Shown: piece after piece, positions 35,905 through 49,574 of the stretch
Layout: each line of letters starts with the position of its first letter
How positions within the stretch are numbered: the first letter of the stretch is position 1
Origin: Fragum whitleyi
Taxonomy: Eukaryota > Mollusca > Bivalvia > Cardiida > Cardiidae
Assembly (NCBI GenBank): GCA_948146395.1
Contig: OX411549.1
Coordinates: 21,894,990 to 21,958,989 of the forward strand
Direction of reading: 5' to 3'
DNA: 64,000 nucleotides
Translations under genes and position numbers: made by a program
Notes under the pieces: model-generated
The model's database searches: none
What the model was told of the DNA's origin: nothing
The model's input: the letters and a program-made list of their open reading frames with translations, nothing else

Positions 35905-36251
35905 AAAGGATCCCCGTCACATTCTCTTTCTAGGCCAGTTGTCTCCACAAAATTGCATCGTTATATTCAGTTTGGACATACCAACTACATTCAGACAGAA
36001 GGGGTCGCGATCGGTTCTAAACTAGGTAAAAATTTCGCGTGTACTTATATGAGAAAATGGGACGAACATCTAATGAAAACAAAACATCAGCCTTCATTTT
36101 ATAAAAGATTTATTGACGATGGTTTTGGCCTGTGGGTTTGGAGTGAGGATGAACTTTTAAACTTCACCGCCCATGCTAACAATAAACATCAAAATATCAA
36201 GGTTGAATTGCGGTACAGTCATCGGCAGAATTTCTAGATTTCCCCGAGTGA
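35905..36251 (+). pseudogene. Penelope-like reverse transcriptase fragment, unit 3
   Basis: Same broken fragment; the translated part is identical to unit 1. Confidence 0.65.
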
Positions 36252-36861
36252 CCTCATAAAGCGGCTTTGTGACCAATTTTTTAACCACTTTATCGAAGGA
36301 ACGGGAACTATTAGCCAATAAGGGGTCTTCAGCTCAGACTTTGGTCAAAATCGATATTGAAACGACTTTACGCATATAAACTTCAAAAAAAAGAAATACT
36401 CTTAACTGTAATAAAACTTTCCTTTCATTTCTGTGGTTTTTGAAATCGACCCTCTGTCCTTTGACCATTAATCAGACCTTTATTTTATAGACATCCGACG
36501 CTGACCCTTCCTTTACCGACTGATAAGGCTTTCAGGGTTCATAAAATATATATACGTGTCTATTCTATATTATTTCATAATAATACAACAACTCTCACTA
36601 AGTCATGTAAAGTTTCTTTTTTTGCCAAGTATATGTTGAGGGTTAATGATACTATTGAAAACGTTTTGTTTGTTTATTTTATACTAATTTATTTTAGTTC
36701 GATTGCGACGAAAGCTTCAGCTTATAGATTCGATCTGGAACACCCAATCTTGATGTTTTCACGTCCCCGAGAGAGAGAGGCAGTGGTTTAAACCCACTGC
36801 TACCCATTTTTACAGCCGGGTGAACTGGTGCTGGCTATTAAGAGTTTTGTCCGTCAACACA

Positions 36862-36937
36862 CCTCGGCGTTAGTGGGGCTCGAACCACGAACCTCCAGGT
36901 CACAGGTCGAGTGCATTTACCACCAGGCCACCGAGGC
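36862..36937 (-). mobile_element. tRNA-like SINE head, second family, unit 4
   Basis: Counterpart of 486-561. Confidence 0.65.
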
Positions 36938-37404
36938 AGACTTGTTCGTTTGAGTTGGGGGTTAACGGTCGTTTTAATAGTTGCCAATCATATCGCGGCG
37001 GCAGGGGAATCTTCACCAGAATACAACTATAGGTATATCGCTTTCGGGCCTGAAGCCGACATTCAGCATTGGTTATAATTATCCACCCATTGGTTTCGGA
37101 AAGCTTCGGAAAGGATAATTGCCCCCCTGGGCTCCATAAGAGTTAGTAACATCGTGAAATGGTATTGGTCTGAATCAAAACCATTCTAGAGCGCTTACTT
37201 AGTGCTCCATTCATTCCAAACACTCTATCAAACGATTCAAAAGGCTCCGAAATCATTTTAAAAGATAAGATCAACAACTACATTCAAGAAAGATGTAGCT
37301 AGAAAAATCGCGATAACACTGGCATAATTGGAATTGAAAGCGTCTAAACGTTTCTTGAAGAAAAAGGGATGTATTTTTAGAACTTGTAAGTATATTTTAT
37401 TAAA

Positions 37405-37434
37405 GGGGTGGGGTGTGTGTGTGTGTGGGGGGGG
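37405..37434 (+). repeat. GT/G microsatellite, unit 4 (30 bp)
   Basis: Shortest allele, the same as in unit 6. Confidence 0.9.
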
Positions 37435-38729
37435 TAATAGATATTGCTTATTTCGTTGATCCGGAACAAAATTACCAAAATTGGATGACCTCCCTTTTAT
37501 TTCACTCGAACGAAATTGATTGAGTGCGATGAGAGTGAGTTTTGAGTGAAATTAAACTGAAGCTATATTCATTTTACAGGTAGATGTTGATCTTATCTTT
37601 TCTAGTGATTTTGGAGCGTTTTTGAATGGTTTGAGTGAGTGGGTGGAATGAATGAATAGATCGTTGAGCGAGCTATTTAGACTAGTTTTGATTCAGATGA
37701 ATGTCAATTTCACACTGTTACTAACTGTAACTGTAATTTTCCGTCACTGACCATAACTCAGAGAAAAACATGAGCTCGTAGTCTGCCTTTTATCGCCTAG
37801 CAGGGGCGTTGATAGGCCATGGCATAAATTGAAAAGTTTACTTTTTCAGTATGTTGGGTTCTTTCAAAAGTAACTGTTCTAACCTAAAGATCCTTAAGAA
37901 TCAATGTTCTTGGCAAAAGTGAACATATTTCATTGTTGCGTTACCAAAACCGCCGCTTAACTTCAGCTTGTCCAAGCTTTTTGGGTTTGGTTACCCACCG
38001 ACAGTTTATAATGCATACTATCTATAAAATAGAGGATAATCGTTTGTTTCAGTGTAAGATCGATTTTTATTTCGTTGAGTGAACAACAAACGCTATATTT
38101 TCACGAGTGGCAGAGCCACGAGTGAAACTATAGCTTTCGTTGTTCACGAAATGAAATATAAATCGATCTTACACGAAAAACAAACGATTATTCTATTTCT
38201 TTAATGCAAAAACGAGACAAAATGGGAATTTTCTAGGATACTTTTTCCGTAAAGCGCCATTTTGCGCGAGATTGCTATGCAACGTTCATTGTGACGTCAC
38301 TTATTTCGCCCCGCATAGATGACGTCAGATAGGATGAAATGCACAAAAGCGGGGTATAAGTTTTTGATAATTTCACTGCTTTTGCGGTGAGTTTATCAAG
38401 TGATAATCTACCGTTATTTCTCGATAAAAGCTGGAGTGAAGATGCTTAGGTGCTTCAACAATGTTGTGTGTCAAAAAACATAGAAAAAACTAATTTCGAC
38501 AGATATCGTAGACTTGTCAGACGTTTCGCAAACATGCTTATCAAATTTCTGAATGGATTCAAGGAAACTTTTTTATTAGCTTAGATCATAGTTCATTTTC
38601 TCAAAAGACGCCAAGAAAGTCGGAGTAAGGAATTAATCGGTTAGCGAAAGAAGGTAGATAAATACAACTATTTGTACTCGAAAAAGTAAAATGAGTTATC
38701 TTCCCTGATTCTTAAATCATTTTTTCCAT

Positions 38730-39010
38730 TTGATTGATTGTTTGTTTGAATGGGGTTTAACGCCGCTATCAAAAGTCACACAGTTATATTGCTGCGCCTG
38801 GAGAACCCTCAAATGGATTCCGGTGTTTCCCACGCCAGTACTACCATTGCATCCTTTCCTAACCTCAAGCTGCTAACCCACAAAGGTATACGTTTTTTTA
38901 ACCCATTGGTGGGAAACAGAAATCGGAAAGAATGAATGTCGCCGTAGGGGATCAACTCGGGACCCTTTGAATGACAGTCCGATTAAGTACCACTGTACTA
39001 TGACGGCGGC
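38730..39010 (-). mobile_element. tRNA-derived SINE, minus strand, unit 4
   Basis: Counterpart of 2361-2641 in unit 4. Confidence 0.75.
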
Positions 39011-41563
39011 TATATTTTGGCTCAGTGGTTAGTGCATTGGAATCGTTAAAAATAAGTAAATATTACTTGTCCGCGTGGGTTCAACACCGGCTTTCGTCAG
39101 TAATTTTCAGCTATGCTTAAGTTTCGGTCAGTTTGTTTGTAAGATGGGGGCTCGTACGGGAAAGGCCAGTGAGCCATTTATGTCGGCATTGTACCGACTT
39201 TGTTAGTACATGAAGCACATTACTGCCCATATACGCTTATCGTCATCAATATATGACAACTCTGTAGGGGGAGTGTGTTATGGGAGACCACTCTCACCAC
39301 TGTCCTGCATAGCTTCATTGGTTTAAATAGAATGTCTAATACCTGAGTCAGGGAAGATTTTCTTTGGCTTATTGGCGCATTGGACATGTATTTACCAATA
39401 ATTAATATTACTTGCCCGGATGGGTTCAACACCGGCTTTCGTCAGTAATTTTCAGTTATGCTTAAGTTGCGGACAGTTTTGTATATAAGACCAAAAATGA
39501 AACCTTTATCTTATAAACATCCGCTGTCGACCCTTTAGCAAACCGACCGAAATTACTTTCAAGATTCATAGGTTATTTACATGTATTTTGTTCATATTTT
39601 TTCAAAGCGATTCTTCAACCCGTTATAAGCCATTCAAAGCTTTTTGGTGTGCTTAGTCTTTAACGGGGGGACCGCCTAAACACACACTCACAAAAGAAAC
39701 TGAAGAAGTGTCGATGATACCTAAATACTTTCTTATAATATCTAAGGCTGCTGAAAAATTGATATTACTCACTTGATGCTTTTGTCAAAGAATTTGTTAT
39801 CACAAACTAATTACATCATTTGCGTTATCCGATGAAGTTACCTGTTACAATGACGTCGCAAAGGGACAACGTTAACGAGGCGCACGAATTGAACAGTTGT
39901 CGAACCAGAATGATTTTTCTTTAGAATCGTCCATATTTTAAGGGGTAAAACACACCGACCAAATTGGAAACAAAACAAGCCAAAATTTAATACTTTAAAT
40001 AGTACTTAACACATATTCATGCATATCTGTATATGTAATCGTTTCGAGTAAAAGTGCATAATATTTGATAGGTTTACCGTTCCAGCCCGTTTTACGAAAC
40101 TTCTTACGCAAAAGATAATCGTAAGTCAAAATCAACACTTGAACCTGGTGTTTTCATTCGTTGTTATATTCTGCCTTTTAAAGACGATTCCACTGACATG
40201 ACGCATGACAGAATTCCGTAAATTAGCTACTACTGTAGAGGCATCTTTGACTTGCGCAAAACAATGATCGTAAGTTGTTTCGTAAAATAGACTAAAACAA
40301 TGTTAACCATTCAGCACTCAACAGCCAAGCGTAGGCACACGTAGACGGTACGTTTGTTTAATATATTAACTTTCGTAAGATCCATAGGTTTGTGTGATGT
40401 CATTGGATTGTTTTAGATAAATTACAGCAATACTCCAATAACATTCAAACAAGTTTTCCAACAAAGAGAGATTTCAATATGCGCATAGGTGTGTATGCTC
40501 TTTTTGGTGAATACTATGATATCGATTATTGTATGGAATCAACAATACAGTACTGATTCAATCGAACTTTGGACGTCTGATGTTCATGACGTCATTTATT
40601 TTGCCCCGAGACGATGTACATGCCTTTATTAAATCTAATATGAAACAAAGCGCTTGTATCTGATTTGGATGGTACATTTATTGATAGAAGCTTGTAGTTT
40701 CTATTGGTGCTATTTTGTTTGTCGTCGGTTTTCTATGGGGGAAAATATGAAAAAAGTCTCGTAGCTTTTTGATTGCCCCTCGTATACTTACAATGATCAA
40801 TAAACATTACACTATCCAGATAGTTTGTTCTCACGTGATGGGTGTAGGTAGATTTTACGCGGTGAGCCGTGAAATCAACTTTTTACCGTTAGATTCTCGT
40901 GCCATTTGTTCGAAATAAGTAAACCAGGTTAAAATAATGCATTGAGAAAGTTTAAAATTTACCTTTTAAACCAACGTTACTGCTTGTCTTAAAACGTAAG
41001 GTTCACTCAAACATGTACTTTCATGATTGCAGTGAAGGGACCAGGCTAAATTCCTATCACTTGCTTTTTAATTATACCCGATTTACCCATGATAATAGAC
41101 TCAGCGCCTACGTCAGAGCTGAGTTTACAAAAGACACATATAAAGCATTTGTCAATTATAAACAAACACAATTAATATTGTGAAATATACAAGTTAAATG
41201 ATACTGAAATGATTTAGAATGAGTGTGTGGTGCGAGTTATGAATGAAATTTAAGGGAAATAATGCATAACACTTATTTCGTCCAATTGGACGAAATAAGC
41301 GACATTTAATTACGTTTTTATCAAATATAAGTCCTACTTCAAACGCTACAGAAGCCAATAAAATCATCAAATGATATTACTTTCCTTTTTAACGCTTTTG
41401 AAGCGTATTAAACGATTTGGAGCTTTATTAATGGACTGAGTGAATATTTGAAATGAATGAATGGATCGATGAGTGAGCGATATAGCAAAGTTTTGATCGG
41501 GGTGAATGTCGACTTCACGATGTAAGTAACTGTTGGCATGCATCTGTTTTATTAAGGTATCCA

Positions 41564-44500
41564 TCAATGACGAGTTTGTTTGATCAAAGCCCCACTGAAA
41601 GATGTGTCACCATCGTTATTGTATACACGGCTCCATCCCCCACAAGCACCAAGATTAACTTTGTCCCCTTTAGACAGCATGAGATAGACAGACGCTCCCG
41701 CCGTAGTGTACGAGTTATCATTGTATGTTCTACCAAATGCAACATTAGAACCATTACGTTGAATTCTGCAGTAAACGTCATGTTTTCCTTTTGAGGCTAA
41801 GTTGAAGAGGAACAAATAGAGTCCGTCTGTGAGACAGGTAAAGATGCCGGTATCTTTGTTGTAACCGTCTCCAATATTGGTGGTGACCGTTTTAAAGATG
41901 GGGACGCCGTTAAGCAGAGACCGTGTTGGATTTGTTACGGAGAAGGCGACAACAGGATCTGGAAATAGAATAAGCCTTTGCGCGACATTTCCAACAATTT
42001 GACATTTTCAATAGGTGCTAGTAGATAGCAGCCTAGGTATAGACATAAAGAAGATTGCCCAATTGTCTACAATTTCAGACAGGGCGCTCAGCAAGGACGT
42101 AGCTCTCATTACGCTCTTTACGCATTTGCGTAATACAAATAAATCCTCTTTCGAAAAAATCTCGTTTATGAATATTCATAACATCGAAACTACAGCTTAT
42201 TCAAGCTGTAGTTACGATATTTGATTATTCACGTACACCCAAACGCTTGGATGGAAGGCATTAGTCTTTAGTCACAGTCCACATATCGCCTTTATCTTGT
42301 ATATTCTTTGGTGGTCGCCTCAAAATGAGTAAAAAAAAATCAGAATCCTAGCTACGCCTATGCTCAGTGAACACTCTGGTCAGACTGTGCAGATGCACGG
42401 ACTGGCCAGAGCCTTTGCTTGGAGCACATTTGAAATTGTTGTATATGTTACGCACACGCTAAAATGTTATCATAAAAAGCTTTCAAAGTCAGTCCGAAGT
42501 AATTCTTAGCGTGAATTTATTTGGGAAAACAGGGACTCTCGTGTATATTAAGGGTCTGTGGGGAAAATAAAAATCCATATTTTACCATCTTTTTATTGGC
42601 GGGTCGATACCAATGACACTTAAGGTAGTGGACCCGTAATAGTTTTGCAACTTCTCGGTAGTAATTAACTTTAACAGAGTTAACCGAGGTTTCCTAATGA
42701 TTTTCATTAGGAAACCTTGGTTAACATTGTAAAAGAACATTTGGTCCGAAATGCTGCGGAACTATTACGGGTCCACTACCTTAACCCTTGTCACGATATA
42801 CCTCCTTTAACATTAAATAAAAAAAAAACGCAATTAATCTGCAAAAAAGATATCTGCAAAAAGATGCGTGGTCGTGGAGCTGAATGAAAAAGCAAATCGA
42901 TGTTTCGCGACCATAGAGTCGTAACTTCATATGATTGTAAGTTGTAAATACGACGTACAAGTCGTCCATTAACGAAAACTGATTAGGCAAGAATGGAGGA
43001 AAATGACAGAGCTCAACAGTGAAATCTTATGTAAATGATTAATTTGATTAGTGATAAGTAATTTTTTGCTTGATAGCCTCGATCTACACGTCAACTTAGT
43101 GTCCACGCAAAATAGTTTGAAATAATGAAAATTAATGAACGTTCATGCCATTTTCTATTATTTTCTTGAATTTCTGAGTAACACTACCCCCTTATCTTCA
43201 AAGATAAAATGCTACAATGAGCTGTACTTTCACAGAATTTGTACTTACCACATTGCATGCCGTATTTTCAAAGTAGTTTAGAGTTAATTACATCGTGAAA
43301 TTGACAAGGTGAATTATTTCGGAATGATTTAGGAATGAAATTGAATGAGTGTGAGGAGCACGTTTTGAGTGAATTTAATGGGAGGTTATCCTATATAGCA
43401 AATTTTGTTCAGGGTGAACAAAATTTGCGATATTGTTACCTCCCTTTAATAAAAAAGTGCATACAAGTTCTGTGCACAGCTTCAATTTTTTTCAAGAACC
43501 TATGTGGCGCTAACTATTTGAATTATATCAGTGAAATCGCGATTTTTCTCTGTCAAAATTAATTTTGAAGGATGTTGTTAATCCTATATATTCCAATGGG
43601 TTTGATCGTTTTTGAATGGTTTGAGTGAGTGTTTTGAGTAAATGAATGGAGCGCTGAGAGAGCGATTTAGAATGTTTTTGATCTGAATGATTGTCAATTT
43701 CATGATGTAACTAATTGTACTCATAAATACAGTTTAGAACATCGTCAAATTGACAAGATTAATGGTTTTCGAGTGCTTTTGAAATTTGATTTCCATAAAT
43801 AGCTTCTTATTTCTTCAAAAACCAATCAAACGCTTATAGTTTAAATTATGTCAGTGAAATCACGATTTATTTCTAGCTATATTTACTATGAATGTAGTTG
43901 TTTATCTTATATGAGCCTGTGCGTGACATTTCCAACAATTTGAAACATTTGCGAGGTGACAAATGCCCAACTGCCTAGCTACTCACAGACAGTCATTAGA
44001 AGATTCGCTGTCTGTCTAAATACTCTTCGGACCTTACAAAAAGCGCAAAGTGAAGACCCTGGACAGACTGTGCAGATGCACAGGCTGGCCAGAGTCTTCA
44101 CTTGGCATGCTTTGAAATTGTTGGAAATGTCATGCACTGGCTCATATTTTTTTAGTGATTTCAGAGCGTCTTTTTATTTTAAATTATGGTTAGAGTGAGT
44201 GTTTATAATGAATGAATGGAGCGCTGAGTGAGCAAGTAAGAATGGCTTTGATTGAGATCAATGTCAATTTCACGATGTTATTATTTGTAGCTAGATTTCT
44301 TTATCTTTTTATATGATCGCCATGTCAAATTGCAAGATTTCTGTGCAAAATCTGGTTCTTGTTTCACAAAGTGGCAGATTTGCGTGATATTTGGCCCTAT
44401 TCGTCCTTATTTAAGCTTACATTTCAAACTAAAACCCAAGTGAAGCAAAATATTATCTCAAAAAGTATTTCGCGCATGCATCTTCTTAAAATAATAAAAT

Positions 44501-44887
44501 TAAATTACCCTTGGTTTTATTGTTCAGTACTTCCAAAGCATTGTCAACTAATACCAGTTTTCCAACCGCCATTTCCGACAGAACGTTGATATCTTCTCTT
44601 CTCTGCTCTTGTTCTTCTCTCAAAGTATTTTCTAAATCGTCCTTGAAGGCGTCAAAATCCACCAATACTTTAGTTTTAAAATCTTTAATTCCTGCAAGCT
44701 CTTTCAAGACTGTTTCTCGAATTGCTTTCATTTCTTCCATCATTTTCTCAACTTTCTGCTCAGTTCTGAGCATTGCCTCAAGTGATTTCATCTCATAATC
44801 AAATTTCGAACACACTGGTTCAGCCGGCAATTCTAAAGCATTGCTGCTTGCGATAAAGATCAGATACATTACTTTATAGAGCTCCAT
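41564..44887 (-). CDS. Secreted coiled-coil C1q-domain protein, unit 4; exons 44887-44509 and 41958-41564
   Basis: Fourth copy, intact and identical in protein sequence. The exons and the transposon-filled intron are conserved as one block. Confidence 0.9.
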
Positions 44888-45960
44888 TCCGACAGGACCT
44901 GACTGTAAGCCTTGAAACACTAACGCTGTTTAGCAGTACGTTGCCTAAATGTCGGTAGTTCATACTCCTCTACAAAAGTTGTGTGACACTTTCAGATACA
45001 TAAAGATAAAAAGTAGTTCTATGATGTATAACAGGGAAAAACACTCCTGAAAGTGACAAAGTAAATGATATTGGATTGTTTACGGTACAAACTTGGCAGA
45101 GTGAGAGGAGAAAATGAAACTTATTGAAGAAAATATAACATCGATATTTTTTCCCTATTAGAAGCAATTATCGATATTTTATAACCCCCCCTTTTTTTAA
45201 AAAAAAAATCATTCCTTTATTTTAGTGTCCTCAGGGACCAAGCAAACACTTTTTTGGAATGAATGAAATCTGGGTCGTTTTGAAGGTTTACGAAGTGACT
45301 TGAACGACTCTGAAGCGTTTTTTGAGTGATTTCTGTGAGTGTTTGGAATGAACGTATTGAGAGATTCTGAATGGTTTTCATCGGAGTGAATGTCAATTTC
45401 AGTATGTTATTAACTGTAAGGCCTGGCTGAAGTTGTTGTATATAGAGGATAATCGTTTGTTTCAGTGTAAGATCGATTTATATTTCATTGAGTGAACAAC
45501 AAAGGCTATATTTTTTACGAGTGGCAGAGCCACGAGTGAAAATATAGCTTTTGTTGTTCACGAAATGAAATATTAATCGATCTAACTCGAAAACAAACGA
45601 TAATTCTATTTCTTTAATGCAAAAATGAGACAAAATGTAAATTTTCTGGGACGTTATTTATTTCGCTCCGCATAGATGACGTCAGATAGGATTAAATGCA
45701 CAAAAGCAGGGTATAAGTTTTTGATAATTTCACTGCTTTTGCGGTGAGATTATCAAGTGATAATCTACCGTTATTTCTTGATAAACCACCAAAAAGCATT
45801 AAAGAAAATTACTCTTCTTAATCTGTTCAGAAATGCATGCTGTTCACAAAGTTTCGAGAGACAGTATATTTCCCCACAAATTATGATTTATTTTTGAAAT
45901 ATGGCTTTTAACGAAGACTAAAAGAAAATGGGTTTGAAGCATGTTTAATTTACATCAGGG

Positions 45961-46243
45961 GCCGCCGTCATAGCGCAGTTGGTAGCGCGTCGGACTGTCA
46001 AACAAGAGGTCCCGGGTTCGATCCCCGACGGCGGCACTCATTCTTTCCGACTATTTGTCTCTCACCAATTGGTTGATAATCGTAGACCTATGTGAGGTAG
46101 AAGATGGAGGCTAGGAAAGGATGTGATGGTTGTACTGGTGAGAGAAATACCAAGAATCCATTGTTAGAGCTCCAGCCGCCGCGATATAACTGAAAAAAAA
46201 TGTTGAAAGCGGCGTAAAACTCCATTCATCCAATCAATCAATT
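45961..46243 (+). mobile_element. tRNA-derived SINE, plus strand, unit 4
   Basis: Unit 4 counterpart; the tRNA-like head ends at 46035. Confidence 0.8.
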
Positions 46244-48023
46244 TATAAAAGGGATTCATGTATGCGATCTCGATCTTTTGAAATTGACTGTTGTGCTCGG
46301 TGTATAGTATGTATACGCCGGGGTCTTGTTTTGAGAAGAGGATATCATACTTTGTAACTGAATATGATAAAATGGATTAGGTATTTGAGATACACCCGTG
46401 CCTTGGAAATAGAACCAAAACTTTTCAAAATAGATTCTTGACCCGGCGTGTGTAAAGACGTTATAGAGAATTCCATGAAATAAAAAAAAATATAATATGA
46501 TCTACGTCGCGGGAGTGAAATAACACCGTTGAATATCTTTGATATTGCAGGGGTGTTATTACACTAGTGGAATAATTATCCAAATTAGCTAAGAACGGAT
46601 ATCAACGTTATATTTTCGTTGTGATTTTGACTTTATAAGGGATTTGCTGACGTCATTCCACAAACAGCGTTAAATGTTTCGCGGAATAACTTTAATCGAT
46701 GAAATATCATTATTCGCTCGTTTTAATACAAAAATCAGTCATATAAAAACAGAATATCAAATTTGTGCTCATCAAATACCGAATTTATCAAACTCATTTT
46801 TATCTGTTCAAAGATGATTCGTTTAATAAAATTGGTATTCTTGGCCACTCTTTCAATATCCTCTATGAAATAAACGGATTTATAATATGACCTACGTCGC
46901 GGGAGTGAAATAAACCCGTTGAATATTTTTGATATTACACTAGTGGAATAACAATGCAAATGAGCTCAGAGCGAATAGCAACTCAATTTTGTAACCGCGA
47001 AAATGACGTCATAATGTATATGTTGTGACGTCAGTTTTAAACGGCCTTATACGTTTCGCGGAAAATTGAAATGTTGAATTTCATGAATTTTGACGAATTT
47101 TCACAAAAAGTCGGGTCACATTATAAATAGAATATACAGCTTGTTCTCATGAAATACAGACTTTATTAAACTCGTCATCTAAAACAGATAAAAACTCGGC
47201 ATAGCCTCAATTTTATCTGTTTCGTAAATTCATTCTCGATGAAAATATGTTTTTTCTTATTTTTTATTTATCTTTATAATCTCAAGTTTTGGTTACATAA
47301 AGTCGGCTCATTGTTCCGAGGTAATCTACGTTCTTAGATTGGTATGACGTCATTCGCGAATTTCCGTAAGATCCTTCCAACGGTGTCCAGTTTCCCTCTA
47401 TCGTTAAACTGATTTTTTCATTCGACCCTGTTTAGGTCAGACCCCACCCGATTTTTGGCCTTCTTTGTTCTATATAAAATTGCTCAACTTTCAGGTGCTG
47501 CAACGTATTCCACAACACTTCTCTTATATATTATGTCATTAGCGCTTCATCTACATTCATATATCTATCTTTTGAGACTAAAGAAACTTGGTCAAATCAG
47601 GTCTACTTTTGGGCTATTCAAGCGAGAGTAAAGGCACCGTCTTTTTCCCACCCATGAAGAGGACAGTAAGTTCAGGTACGCCCCCCGTCCCTTATCCGTC
47701 CCCCCGGAAAGGAAATCGTGCAAAAAAAAGATCGAACCAAGCTTTTATATTAAAGAAGAATTTCAAAACTATCAAAAAATCAAATAGATGTGCACGTGGA
47801 TCGCTATTCTCCACTTCAAAATGCCATTTTAAAGCCGAACTATTTTTTCTTTGAGATCTACTTTTACCATACAACGACATCCGGAAGTAAATTCCAGCGA
47901 GGTCACTCCTTTAACATCGATCGATTTCGTAACTCATTTTGACCTTTCGTACTTTCCATTTCTAAAGAGCAAAAGGGGGCATCACTCTAAACAAAATAAA
48001 TAAGGTCGGGTCTAAAACGCTAA

Positions 48024-48370
48024 AAAGGATCCCCGTCACATTCTCTTTCTAGGCCAGTTGTCTCCACAAAATTGCATCGTTATATTCAGTTTGGACATAC
48101 CAACTACATTCAGACAGAAGGGGTCGCGATCGGTTCTAAACTAGGTAAAAATTTCGCGTGTACTTATATGAGAAAATGGGACGAACATCTAATGAAAACA
48201 AAACATCAGCCTTCATTTTATAAAAGATTTATTGACGATGGTTTTGGCCTGTGGGTTTGGAGTGAGGATGAACTTTTAAACTTCACCGCCCATGCTAACA
48301 ATAAACATCAAAATATCAAGGTTGAATTGCGGTACAGTCATCGGCAGAATTTCTAGATTTCCCCGAGTGA
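48024..48370 (+). pseudogene. Penelope-like reverse transcriptase fragment, unit 4
   Basis: Same broken fragment. Just after its final TGA this unit carries a private substitution and a 7-bp insertion (48395-48401). Confidence 0.65.
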
Positions 48371-48987
48371 CGTCATAAAGCGGCTTTGTGACCATTGCAC
48401 AATTTTTTAACCACTTTATCGAAGGAACGGGAACTATTAGCCAATAAGGGGTCTTCAGCTCAGACTTTGGTCAAAATCGATATTGAAACGACTTTACGCA
48501 TATAAACTTCAAAAAAAAGAAATACTCTTAACTGTAATAAAACTTTCCTTTCATTTCTGTGGTTTTTGAAATCGACCCTCTGTCCTTTGACCATTAATCA
48601 GACCTTTATTTTATAGACATCCGACGCTGACCCTTCCTTTACCGACTGATAAGGCTTTCAGGGTTCATAAAATATATATACGTGTCTATTCTATATTATT
48701 TCATAATAATACAACAACTCTCACTAAGTCATGTAAAGTTTCTTTTTTTGCCAAGTATATGTTGAGGGTTAATGATACTATTGAAAACGTTTTGTTTGTT
48801 TATTTTATACTAATTTATTTTAGTTCGATTGCGACGAAAGCTTCAGCTTATAGATTCGATCTGGAACACCCAATCTTGATGTTTTCACGTCCCCGAGAGA
48901 GAGAGGCAGTGGTTTAAACCCACTGCTACCCATTTTTACAGCCGGGTGAACTGGTGCTGGCTATTAAGAGTTTTGTCCGTCAACACA

Positions 48988-49063
48988 CCTCGGCGTTAGT
49001 GGGGCTCGAACCACGAACCTCCAGGTCACAGGTCGAGTGCATTTACCACCAGGCCACCGAGGC
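48988..49063 (-). mobile_element. tRNA-like SINE head, second family, unit 5
   Basis: Counterpart of 486-561. Confidence 0.65.
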
Positions 49064-49530
49064 AGACTTGTTCGTTTGAGTTGGGGGTTAACGGTCGTTT
49101 TAATAGTTGCCAATCATATCGCGGCGGCAGGGGAATCTTCACCAGAATACAACTATAGGTATATCGCTTTCGGGCCTGAAGCCGACATTCAGCATTGGTT
49201 ATAATTATCCACCCATTGGTTTCGGAAAGCTTCGGAAAGGATAATTGCCCCCCTGGGCTCCATAAGAGTTAGTAACATCGTGAAATGGTATTGGTCTGAA
49301 TCAAAACCATTCTAGAGCGCTTACTTAGTGCTCCATTCATTCCAAACACTCTATCAAACGATTCAAAAGGCTCCGAAATCATTTTAAAAGATAAGATCAA
49401 CAACTACATTCAAGAAAGATGTAGCTAGAAAAATCGCGATAACACTGGCATAATTGGAATTGAAAGCGTCTAAACGTTTCTTGAAGAAAAAGGGATGTAT
49501 TTTTAGAACTTGTAAGTATATTTTATTAAA

Positions 49531-49574
49531 GGGGTGGGGTGTGTGTGTGTGTGTGTGTGTGTGGGGGGGGGGGG
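49531..49574 (+). repeat. GT/G microsatellite, unit 5 (44 bp)
   Basis: Longest allele in the window, mostly through an extended GT run. Confidence 0.9.

Larger units (their letters stand above)
24253..36376. repeat. Tandem array unit 3 (12,124 bp)
   Basis: Third copy, grouped with unit 2 by three shared variants. It has a private G-to-A near 35079 in the loop of a small hairpin. Confidence 0.97.
36377..48502. repeat. Tandem array unit 4 (12,126 bp)
   Basis: Fourth copy. Private differences cluster near its end: a C-to-T near 47862, a C-to-G at about 48372 that creates a TGACGTCA palindrome, and a 7-bp insertion at about 48395-48401. Its GT/G microsatellite (30 bp) is identical to that of unit 6. 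Confidence 0.97.
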
